Shown here: in pieces, positions 24,301-30,551 of the stretch
Layout of the letters: each line of letters begins with the position of its first letter
Position numbering within the stretch: position 1 is the stretch's first letter
NCBI GenBank assembly: GCA_016935555.1
Contig: JAFGQR010000022.1
Coordinates: 1 to 64,000 of the forward strand
Direction: 5' to 3'
Source of the DNA: Verrucomicrobiota bacterium
GTDB lineage: Bacteria; Verrucomicrobiota; Verrucomicrobiia; Limisphaerales; JAFGQR01
DNA: 64,000 nucleotides
Notes under the pieces: model-generated
What the model saw: only the letters and a program-made list of their open reading frames with translations
Databases searched by the model: none
What the model was told of the DNA's origin: nothing
Made by a program: the position numbers and the translations under genes

Positions 24301-26808
24301 CAGCCTGGGCAGTCCGCTGCCGTCCCGGGCAGTCATCAGCAGCGCCACGTCGTCGGGCCGGCCACGGTGCCACCGGGTGTCCGGCTCGGTCGTCAACAGG
24401 TCGGGCACCGTCGCCACCGGCAGGTTGGGCCACCCCGCCGCGTCCGCCAGAGCCTTCAGGGCAGCCGCCAGCCGCGGACTCGCCAGGACGAGCTGCGCCT
24501 GGCTCACTTGGGCGGCGCGGATGAGTTTGCTGACGGCGTCTTCGGCCGGGTCGCCGCTGTCGGCCGCCGCGACCGGCACGGGAACGAATCCGCCGAGGAT
24601 GCACCCCCAGAACGCCGCGACGAACTCGGCCTGGCGGTCGAGTTGAAAGAGGATTTTGTCCTGCGGCTTCAATCCCAGCCGGCGCAGTCCGCCCAGCATC
24701 CGCTGGGACTGGTCGAGCAGCGTTCCATAGGTCATCGCCAGCTCCGTTCCAGCCGCCTCCAAAAACACGAGCCGGTGCGTGGACTCATACGCCGCCCGCG
24801 ACAGGACGTCCGCCAGCAACTGCGGCGCATTGGGCGCCACGCGCAGTTCCCCGCCGTCGGCTAGGGCGGGTTTCAGCACGGCACCGGTTCCGGAGGATTC
24901 GGAATCTGTCGCCGTCTCAGGCGCGAGCGTGTCTCGGGAGGTCTCGTGGAAGCCCTGCCGCGGGGGCGGAACGGGATCGGGTTCGGGGCCGGGATTGGGG
25001 GGGATGGGCATTTCGGGGGCGAGCAGGCGCGTGATGTGCAGGGCGGGCAGGGGAGGGAGGCGGTGTTCGACGGCCACGGCCACCTCGCGGATTCCGGGCA
25101 CGCTGCGGAGGGCGGCTTCCCACCGGCGGCACAATTCCTCGTCGAGCACGGGCAGGGCGCGCAGCGCGGCCTCGTCGACTTGGCCGTCGGGGGTCAGAGG
25201 AAGGGCGCTGAGGGGCACCCAGGCGCTGGGCCGCTGGGCGGGGGGCAGACGCTGGCGGAGCCGGGCCACGCACGGTTCGAACGCCGCGGGCGTGCTGGGG
25301 ACGACATAAGCGGCGAGTTCGACGCGGCCCTGCGCGGCCTGTTTGGCGAGCACCGCGCACTCAGCGATGTCGGGATCGTCCTGCAAAGCGGCGGCGACGG
25401 CGGCGGCTTGCGGTTCGGGTTGCCAGGAGGGCAATGCGCCCAACGGGGCATCGGGAGATGCCGCCACCTGCTGGAGGAGGTCCAGAAACCGATCCCGCAT
25501 CAGGCTGGCGCTGGAGGCGGCAAACAGGTCGGTGGCGCAGGTCAAACACGCCTCGAGCGCGCCGCGGCTTTCCGTCAACTCGAGCGTCAGATCCAACAAG
25601 GTCGCCACGCGGTCGCCGGGTTCGACCCAGAGCGCGACGCCGCCCATCTCTGCGAAAGGCGCGCCGGCGTTATGGAGGGCGAACATGACCTGAACCAGCG
25701 GCGATTGGCCCGATGGCGGCTCCGGCGCGAGATCCTGGACGACGCGCTCAAAGGGGAGGTCCTGGTGGGCGAAGGCGGCGAGGGCGGTGCGGCGGGTGCG
25801 TTGCACCAACTGGCGGAACGTGGGCGAGCCGGTCAAGTCCGCCCGCAATGCCAACGTGTTGACAAAGCGCCCGATCAACGGCTCCGTCTCCGCCCAGGGC
25901 CTGCCGGCGACCGGGGTGCCGACGGCGAAATCGGCCTGGCCGGTGCTGCGATGCAGAAAGGCGTTGAAGGCCGCCAGCAGGGTCATGAACAGCGTTGCAT
26001 CCTCCTGCCGCCCGACCGCCGCCAGCGCCGCCACCGGCGCCTGGGGCAGCGCGAACCGCAGGGCCGCGCCCTGTCGGATGGGCGTGCGAGGGCCCGGATG
26101 GTCGGCGGGCAGGTCCAGAGGCGGCACGGGACCGGCGAGGTGCTCTCTCCAAAAAGCCAGTTGTTGACCGGCGGACTCGGACTCCAGCCACGCGCGTTGC
26201 CAGGCGGCGAAGTCGGCGTATTGGATGGGGAGAGGCGGCAGCACGGGGGCGAGTCGTCTGACGCGGGCCGAGTAGGCGGTTCGGAGTTCGCGCCACAGGA
26301 CGGCGAGAGACCACGCGTCGCCGGCGATGTGGTGCAGCGTGAGGAGGAGCCAATGGCAAGTGGGATCCCGGCGCACGAGGCGGGCGCGGAGCACCGAGTC
26401 CCGCGACAGATCGAACGGGCGCAGGGCTTCTTCGCGGGCCAGGGCCAGGGCGGCGGCCTCGCGGTCGCCGCGGGGCAGCGGGCTCAGATCGGAGGTGGCC
26501 AGTTCCACGGGCCGCGAGGGGTGAACGAACTGGCGGGGCTCTCCCTCGCAAGCGGCGTAGGTGGTTCGCAGGATTTCGTGGCGTGCGACAATATCGTTCA
26601 GGGCGGCTTGGAGCGCCGAATCGTCGAGGGGCCCGGTGAGGCGGACCGTCTCAGCCAGGTTGCAGCCGCAGCTGACGGTTTCGAGTGGATGGAGCAACCA
26701 GAGCCGCTGCTGTGCGGAGGAGAGGGCCAGCGGTTCGTGGCGGCGAAGGGTGGGGATGGGCTGGGATTGCCAGCCGTCACGAAGTTGAGCAGCAACGTGA
26801 TGCGACAT
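18373..26808 (-). CDS. NRPS/PKS-like megaprotein lacking carrier domains
   Basis: This 2811-residue protein resembles hybrid peptide/polyketide synthetases. Order by eye: condensation domain C1 (about 20-450; intact LHHIAGDAWS, His159-His160); an isolated adenylation C-terminal-like piece ending LPLTPDGQVDEAAL; acyl-ligase-like A1 (about 660-1190; WMPLDHAAGIIDFHLRD, FDTGDVGRI); a split ketoreductase region (about 1200-1730; VSGALGGVG, FSSVNAFFG, YAAYAAAN); condensation C2 (about 1830-2240); adenylation A2 (about 2270-2790; NAYGPPETT, GDHARYRSDG, IELAEIE). No carrier domain with the LGG(H/D)S serine motif is visible, and there is no thioesterase. C2 has Arg1954 for the catalytic second His. 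The A10 lysine is Gln1177 in A1 and Asn2777 in A2, and the A2 phosphate loop reads YTPGSNGKSNGV. The ketoreductase residues look intact. Product unknown; it may be repurposed or decaying. The ADH gene lies 119 bp upstream. Confidence 0.85.
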   Translation of the reverse strand: MSHHVAAQLRDGWQSQPIPTLRRHEPLALSSAQQRLWLLHPLETVSCGCNLAETVRLTGPLDDSALQAALNDIVARHEILRTTYAACEGEPRQFVHPSRPVELATSDLSPLPRGDREAAALALAREEALRPFDLSRDSVLRARLVRRDPTCHWLLLTLHHIAGDAWSLAVLWRELRTAYSARVRRLAPVLPPLPIQYADFAAWQRAWLESESAGQQLAFWREHLAGPVPPLDLPADHPGPRTPIRQGAALRFALPQAPVAALAAVGRQEDATLFMTLLAAFNAFLHRSTGQADFAVGTPVAGRPWAETEPLIGRFVNTLALRADLTGSPTFRQLVQRTRRTALAAFAHQDLPFERVVQDLAPEPPSGQSPLVQVMFALHNAGAPFAEMGGVALWVEPGDRVATLLDLTLELTESRGALEACLTCATDLFAASSASLMRDRFLDLLQQVAASPDAPLGALPSWQPEPQAAAVAAALQDDPDIAECAVLAKQAAQGRVELAAYVVPSTPAAFEPCVARLRQRLPPAQRPSAWVPLSALPLTPDGQVDEAALRALPVLDEELCRRWEAALRSVPGIREVAVAVEHRLPPLPALHITRLLAPEMPIPPNPGPEPDPVPPPRQGFHETSRDTLAPETATDSESSGTGAVLKPALADGGELRVAPNAPQLLADVLSRAAYESTHRLVFLEAAGTELAMTYGTLLDQSQRMLGGLRRLGLKPQDKILFQLDRQAEFVAAFWGCILGGFVPVPVAAADSGDPAEDAVSKLIRAAQVSQAQLVLASPRLAAALKALADAAGWPNLPVATVPDLLTTEPDTRWHRGRPDDVALLMTARDGSGLPRLVMLSHRNLISRTLGCVQLNGLTADDVSLNWMPLDHAAGIIDFHLRDTHVQCQQIHAPPTLVLEHPLQWLDWLETYRVTVTFGSNTAFGLVNDCAAALAEHRWDLSRLRYVLCGGETIVTRTARRFLQLLQPHGLRAMHPVWGMVETGSSTTCSHRFTLETSRDDDPFVEVGAPIPGNALRIAAGDGRVVGEGVIGRVQIRGLTVTRGYYGQPELNRNAFTPDGWFDTGDVGRIRDGRLTVTGHAEERLVIQGVPCHSREIEAAAEQVPGLQPGFTAACAVRMPHAHADTLAVFFAPASRNPHDWPPLARNIRSRVLQQTGATPAVVIPLGPGDLPKTPPGQTGRAQLKTRFERGDFDATRQQMDVLAANANTVPDWFFKRVWIRKNPRPSCIAPGAGAHAGARASAACAEADPGVMPGAGRSAVRAPAGGQAGCAVVFAGNLAVGQAVAQHLPIPTLVVEPGHTYHQVRPGHVRLDPRAPDHYAQLVSSLGAAGHPVRGIVHLWTCTQAATPGLVGGLTGDQALDAQDLGAVSILLLAQALARHQDHSMPVRLLAVSTAVQPVSQNDPRNCLHAGMLGLLKSIPQELPWLQCAHIDLPDAEADEDGAAGVRTLAGIVGAEWRSPCADAEVAYRQGARWVPELRRVAFEEPAAASAFRPQGCYLVSGALGGVGQELARHLLQKYGARLVLTDRLSKTEAAAALRTMAVLGGEVIYGQADVADESQLEAAAAQARRRWQCGLDGVLHLAGLAPERPLLAETRETFRATLRPKLGGAVALQRLLHRHPGAFFVGFSSVNAFFGEPGYAAYAAANRFLDSFVLAEQRHGRRRAACIHWSMWRDLGMNRRYPRAASAQARGFLPASAHRGLQSLEILLAHQHPSALVGLDASHPLIRQAAPDPALSTPFLQGSYTASHHLPPASLELPALPDRFGVPTQCRLLQRPAPLTTPDGQIPQNDRAPTPRQTPCPNPEAAPAAMPAAAPAPPPHGEFPASFAQEALCLPHCSSPGTPVPNIPWVVRLRGPLNVAALEQSFRELVRRHQPLRTTFRLDGERVVQRVAPVGRRSRFKLDVVRAAREADAVPWAAEFVRRPFDVARGPLFRAGLLRLAEDDHVLAVSLHRVICDGWSRGILAGELGRLYARLSAGAAPDLAPLALHYTDWVLAQRQQAQDSGWAAALEYWRGQLQGELPPLDLPTRQPRPAVLTCDGRSLSRRLPAPLVTALTALAEREGATLFMVLLAGFKALLHRYCHQDDIAVGTPVANRPRPETQGLIGLFANTLVLRTRLSGDLGFRELLRRERSVALDASAHAELPFEPLVAALNPRRDPGPSPLLRVLFAFENLTHEDPLLPGLTVSPCTVEVGTAMADLACRLRQEGDALSVTLEYKTDLFEADFIGRMLGHYQTLLDGACAQPDQGLARLPLLTPEERDQILIEWNATDQARPKDRCLHQLVESQAAQTPGAIAVEMGARRLTYRDLNTRADQLARRLQNQGVGPDTLVAVHLERSPEMVVALLAILKAGGAYLPLDPALPRERLAFMLADSGAPLLLTERPLQQRLHLPAPHALCLEDCVVVTRRPEPGLPPPDTPFPRADTPGAARRGPCAGNLAYVLYTPGSNGKSNGVMIPHRAVVNFLGAAQSLLSVRPDDVLLAIAALSLDIAGLEIFLPLANGARIAIASRDDALDGRRLDALIRAHGVTLMQASPDTWRRLLQAGWAGHASLRALCSGGTCPPDLARRLLERVGALWNAYGPPETTIASALHPVRSPETPVPIGRPLANTQFYLLDAAMQPVPVGVPGELFIGGDGLARGYWNRPELTRERFVPNPFRGEPDAQLCRTGDHARYRSDGTLDCLGRHDRQVEWQGHRIELAEIETALAQHPEVRQTAVVAHVNPTGDTRLVAYAVPAPGTAPAAAELRELARRHLPEYMVPAQVVIVPTLPLAPNGNVDTRALPAPASGRPHTTHGLVALRDPIETQPASL

Positions 26809-26927
26809 CGCTTTAGGGCTGACGCCAAACGGCTTCAGCGGCGGGGACCTGCCTTTCGCGGGCGCAGAATCCCCCTAGTACATCGTCAGCCCGGCACGAA
26901 ACTGTTGTCGCCTCCAACTGGCGCTCC

Positions 26928-28082
26928 TCACAGGGCGCGTTCGAGGATTTCGCAAAGGTCGTCCGCCTCAAGCGGCAGGGGATTGGCTTTCATGCTGCTG
27001 GCGCCGCTTGCCAGCTCGCAGAGGCGGCTCATGTGGGCTGCCGACACCCCATAAGCGCGCAATGGGGGAATGCTCATGGCCGCACCAAGGTCTCGCACCC
27101 AGGCGATGCCCTCTGCGCTCGACGCGCCGGCGTTGCCGGTCAGCAGGCGCGCCACTTCGGCGTAGCGTTCCAGCGCGGGGTTGTCGGGTTGGCGCTGCCG
27201 AAGGCCGCGCACGTTCACGTCCATGACCACTGCCAGTAACGCGGCGCACACGGCGCCGTGCGGCGCCTCGAAGCTGCCCCCGATGGGCGCCGCAAAGCCG
27301 TGCACGGCGCCAAGCCCCGCGTGGGCGAGTGCGAACCCGCTGAAGAGGCTGGCCAAGGCCATGTCTTCCCGCGCGGCGGCGTTCTGTCCGTCGTCAAACG
27401 CGGCTTTCAACGATCGCGCCACCCGCGGGATGGCCTCCCGGCACAACGCATCGGCAAACGGATTCGCCCGGCGGCACACATACGCCTCGATCAGCTGGGT
27501 CAATGCATCCAAACCCGTCGCCGCCGTCAGCGATGGCGGCAGCGTCCGCGTCAGCTCCGGGTCCACCACGGCCAGCCGCGCCGGCAGCAGCGGGCTGCGC
27601 AGGCTTGCTTTGACGCCATGCTCCGGCGATGCCAGGACCGCGTTTCGCGTCACTTCAGCACCCGTGCCCGCCGTCGTGGGAATGGCCATCCAAGGCGCAG
27701 GCGGCTTCAACAGGGGTTGGGCGCGTCCGACAATTTCAAGGTAATCGAGGAGATCTCCGGAATTGGTCAGCAACCCGGCAACCGCCTTGGCGGCGTCAAT
27801 GACGCTGCCGCCGCCATACCCCACGACCATGTCGCATCGGCTTGTTTTCGCCTCGGCGATGGCGCGCTGGACCAGGGCGATGGTGGGTTCGCCCGTCACG
27901 CCAAACCGAACCGCCTCCACCTTGGCTTCCTCCATGATGGCACTCAATGGCCCGAGCCGGCTCGCATCCCGCCCGCACACCACCAATGCCCGGCGACCCA
28001 ACCCGCGCATCAGCGGCGCCGCCTCGCGGATTGTCCCGGGCCCGAACAGGATTCGGGTCGGGATGGCGATTTCAAAGTGCAT
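26928..28082 (-). CDS. Iron-containing alcohol dehydrogenase
   Basis: This 384-residue enzyme belongs to the group III metal-dependent alcohol dehydrogenases. It has the N-terminal ILFGPGTIREA, the NAD-binding VVGYGGGSVIDAAKAVA, AIPTTAGTGAEVTRNAVL, GLDALTQLIEAYV, and the metal-binding HAGLGAVHGFAAPIGG and PHGAVCA stretches. One usual iron ligand, the His after GLDALT, is Gln; I recall this variant in some subfamilies, so activity with another metal or geometry is possible. ATG at 28082 (MHFEIAIPTRILFG) matches the family start. It lies between dnaN (187 bp upstream) and the megaprotein gene (119 bp downstream) on the same strand. The substrate is unknown. Confidence 0.92.
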   Translation of the reverse strand: MHFEIAIPTRILFGPGTIREAAPLMRGLGRRALVVCGRDASRLGPLSAIMEEAKVEAVRFGVTGEPTIALVQRAIAEAKTSRCDMVVGYGGGSVIDAAKAVAGLLTNSGDLLDYLEIVGRAQPLLKPPAPWMAIPTTAGTGAEVTRNAVLASPEHGVKASLRSPLLPARLAVVDPELTRTLPPSLTAATGLDALTQLIEAYVCRRANPFADALCREAIPRVARSLKAAFDDGQNAAAREDMALASLFSGFALAHAGLGAVHGFAAPIGGSFEAPHGAVCAALLAVVMDVNVRGLRQRQPDNPALERYAEVARLLTGNAGASSAEGIAWVRDLGAAMSIPPLRAYGVSAAHMSRLCELASGASSMKANPLPLEADDLCEILERAL

Positions 28083-28211
28083 CAGGTTGCGATCGGCCGC
28101 ATGCCGCACACGGCCGCAAGCGCGTTGCGGGCCGCCCGCTGCCGTTGTCAGCGGCACTGCACCCGGCTTGGCAAGGCGCGCAACAGCCTGGCGGCATCTT
28201 GCTTTTTCGAC

Positions 28212-28228
28212 GGCCGCCGAGGGCGGCC
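28212..28228. repeat. GC hairpin between dnaN and the alcohol dehydrogenase gene
   Basis: GGCCGCC (28212-28218), loop GAG, and GGCGGCC (28222-28228) form a perfect 7-bp stem. TTTTT lies at its low-coordinate side, so on the minus strand the hairpin is followed by an A-run rather than a U-run. It is therefore not a good terminator for dnaN, and its role is unclear. Confidence 0.3.
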
Positions 28229-28268
28229 ATGGAGGGTGGGGCAGTAGGGCAGCGACGTTATGCGCTGC

Positions 28269-29378
28269 TCAGGTGAGGCGCATGGGCATGACGACATAGA
28301 GGAATGGCCCGTTGATTTTCAGGACGCCCGGGCTCAGCTCGTCGATAAGCTCGATGAATACCTCGTCCTCACTCAGTGCGGCAAGCGGTTCGATCATGTA
28401 GGCCGGGTTGAAGGCAATGGCCATATCCTTGCCCTTGTAATTGATCGCCATGCTCTCCCGAGCCTCGCCGACTTCCGGCGAATTGGCCGTGATGGCGAGG
28501 TTGTTTTTCGTGAACGTCAACCTGACCGAGTTCTGCTTCTCGCTGGTCATGATTTCGGCGCGCTTCAACGCGTGCATGAGTTCCTCGCGCGAGACGGCAA
28601 TACGCTCTTTGGTCTCAGCCGGGATCACTTGCCGGTAGTTGGGGTATGTGCCCTCGATCAGTTTGGTGACCAACTGGATCTGCGGCCCTTTTTCCTGCCT
28701 CAGATCGAACGAGGCCTGGTTTTCCGAGAAGACAATCTCGACCTCTCCCGTATCGCTCAGGAGCCGGCCGAGTTCGGCCACGGCCTTCGCAGGGACGATG
28801 CAATCGCCCTGGCTCTTCTCGGTAACGTCGACATCCTCCTCGGCAAGCGCAAGGCGGCGGCCATCCGTAGCCACCATGATCAGCTTGTGCTCCCTGAGGC
28901 TGATGAAAATCCCGTTCAACACATAGCGGGATTCGTCCGCGGAAATTGCAAACGACGTCTTCTTCAGCATCCCCTTGAGTCTGTCCTGCGCAATGGTGAA
29001 TTTCCTATCCTCCTTGGGCTTGGGCAGCGGCGGGAACTCCTCCGCACCCAGGCCGCGGATTTTGAAAAACGACGCGCCGGCCCGCAGGCTGGTGACATTC
29101 TTGTCGTCGACATCGAGTTCCAGTTCAAGATTGGCCAGTTCACGTGCGATGCTCCAGATCTTTTTGACGGGCATGGTGGTGGTGCCGGCGCGCTTGACGG
29201 CCGCTTCCACCGAACACGTCACTGTCACATCCAGATCCGTCGCGGTCAGCTCCAGTCGGTTTTCCTGCGTCCGCAGCAACACGTTGGACAAAATCGGCAG
29301 AGTCGTCCGGGTGCTGACCACGTTTTGAACGGATTGAAGCCCGTTCAACATTTGCTCTTTCGAGATGACAAGGTTCAT
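28269..29378 (-). CDS. dnaN: DNA polymerase III sliding clamp (beta subunit)
   Basis: This 369-residue protein is the processivity clamp of the replicative polymerase. The length is exactly that of the family and three clamp subdomains can be followed. The start, MNLVISKEQMLNGLQSVQNV, is characteristic. Other conserved stretches are TLPILSNVLLRT, LTATDLDVTVT, MLKKTSFAISADESRYVLNG, MVATDGRRLALAE, GTYPNYRQVIP and the C-terminal GPFLYVVMPMRL. The ATG at 29378 fits the promoter found at 29434-29462. dnaA, recF and gyrB are not beside it here, so the classical origin-linked cluster is broken up or lies elsewhere. Confidence 0.98.
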   Translation of the reverse strand: MNLVISKEQMLNGLQSVQNVVSTRTTLPILSNVLLRTQENRLELTATDLDVTVTCSVEAAVKRAGTTTMPVKKIWSIARELANLELELDVDDKNVTSLRAGASFFKIRGLGAEEFPPLPKPKEDRKFTIAQDRLKGMLKKTSFAISADESRYVLNGIFISLREHKLIMVATDGRRLALAEEDVDVTEKSQGDCIVPAKAVAELGRLLSDTGEVEIVFSENQASFDLRQEKGPQIQLVTKLIEGTYPNYRQVIPAETKERIAVSREELMHALKRAEIMTSEKQNSVRLTFTKNNLAITANSPEVGEARESMAINYKGKDMAIAFNPAYMIEPLAALSEDEVFIELIDELSPGVLKINGPFLYVVMPMRLT

Positions 29379-29433
29379 CGAGTGTTACTTTGACGGCCTT
29401 CCGTACATGCTTCCAGACTCTTAATAGGCAGTG

Positions 29434-29462
29434 TCAATAGGGGAAACAACCGATGCTGTCAA
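29434..29462 (-). promoter_or_regulatory. Possible dnaN promoter
   Basis: On the minus strand a perfect TTGACA (29457-29462) is followed by a 17-base spacer and TATTGA (29434-29439), a weaker -10 match. Transcription would start near 29427, about 49 bases upstream of the dnaN ATG. A second TTGACA partly overlaps the -10 region. Confidence 0.4.
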
Positions 29463-29782
29463 GGCTATGCCAACGATTTAGCCGTGCCCTGGTCTGTGAA
29501 CAACTCCACTAATAAAGGCGTGCTTTCGCGGAAAAGTGCGTGTTGTGCGCTAGTCCCACAAATTGTTCCATGCGTCTTCGATAATGTCTGAAAGGGTTGT
29601 TCCCATGCTGGGCGAGGCCATCCCATGGCACTACTGAGAGGCGGGTATGGTGTGTCAATATGGCGCGGGATTTGGACGAACGCCAAGTCCAGAGCGCCCG
29701 CAAGGCTGCGCCGTGCACCGGGTGCAGCCATGTCGGCTGCTTCGCGCTTGCCGCGGGTTATGGATCCTTTAGGTTAGGGCAC
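29463..29782. other. Intergenic region between dnaN and the beta-helix acyltransferase gene
   Basis: This 320-bp stretch is less GC-rich than the rest of the window. It must carry the promoter of the plus-strand acyltransferase gene, but I see no convincing -35/-10 pair, no DnaA boxes and no hairpin with a T-run. The acyltransferase frame is open from 29597, but the residues before the ATG at 29783 do not look like part of the protein. Confidence 0.4.
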
Positions 29783-30484
29783 ATGTTGAAGCCGAGAGAT
29801 CTATTCGACCTGCAGCAAACGGACCATGGCGCATTATTTGACGGGTGCGAATATGCCTGGGACGCTTTAAAGCGGTTGAGGGCTTATGTGGAGGAGCACT
29901 TGGTGGCGGGACTGCGGAACCGTTGCGAGGGAAGCGCGTTCATCGGCGAGCGCGTGTTTATCGGGGAGGAGACTATTGTTGAGGATGGGGCGATGATTAA
30001 GGGTCCGGCGATCATTGGCAGGAAGTGCCGGATTCGGCACAACGCGTATATCCGGGAGGATGTGATTGTTGGCGACGAATGCACGGTGGGCAACGCCTGT
30101 GAGCTGAAGCACAGCCTGCTGTTCAACGGCGCTGAAGTGCCGCATTTCAATTATGTCGGCGATTCGATCCTTGGTCACGAGGCGCATTTGGGGGCGGGCG
30201 TGAAGATTTCAAACCTGAAAGTTGTTCCTGGGAACGTCGTGGTGGAGTTGGACGGCCGCGTGTGGGACACGGGCTTGCGAAAGTTCGGGGCGTTATTGGG
30301 GGACGGATCGGATGTGGGTTGCAACGCCGTGCTCAACCCCGGCAGCATTATCGGTCCCGGGTCAATCATCTACCCGTGCACGCACTGGCGCGGCATTCTG
30401 GCGCCGCGCATGATTGCGAAAAACCAAGCTGCGATCCAGGTGGTCGCCAGGCAACCCCGCACTGAAACGCCGAGGCCGGAATGA
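29783..30484 (+). CDS. Left-handed beta-helix acyltransferase, GlmU C-terminal-like
   Basis: This 233-residue protein is mainly a hexapeptide-repeat left-handed beta-helix. Repeats run from about residue 50 (GSAFIGERVFIGEETIVEDG) to 200 (VGCNAVLNPGSIIGPGSII). In between, LKHSLLFNGAEVPHFNYVGDSILG closely resembles the acetyltransferase half of GlmU-type bifunctional enzymes, including the His and Asn/Tyr of HFNYVGD. There is no nucleotidyltransferase domain. It may O- or N-acetylate a sugar or sugar phosphate in cell-wall or glycan synthesis. Start at ATG 29783 (MLKPRDLFDLQQ) was chosen because homology-like sequence begins there. The DinG-like helicase gene follows 67 bp later on the same strand. 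Confidence 0.85.
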   Translation: MLKPRDLFDLQQTDHGALFDGCEYAWDALKRLRAYVEEHLVAGLRNRCEGSAFIGERVFIGEETIVEDGAMIKGPAIIGRKCRIRHNAYIREDVIVGDECTVGNACELKHSLLFNGAEVPHFNYVGDSILGHEAHLGAGVKISNLKVVPGNVVVELDGRVWDTGLRKFGALLGDGSDVGCNAVLNPGSIIGPGSIIYPCTHWRGILAPRMIAKNQAAIQVVARQPRTETPRPE

Positions 30485-30551
30485 CGTTGATGAGCGGCGG
30501 CCTTGCGCGGCGAGCCCGGGTGAGCGATCCTATGCGGCGGGAGGGTTCGTC

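Noticed and set aside
29379..29782. Replication origin beside dnaN
   Set aside because: No cluster of TTATCCACA-type DnaA boxes, AT-rich unwinding element or dnaA gene is present.
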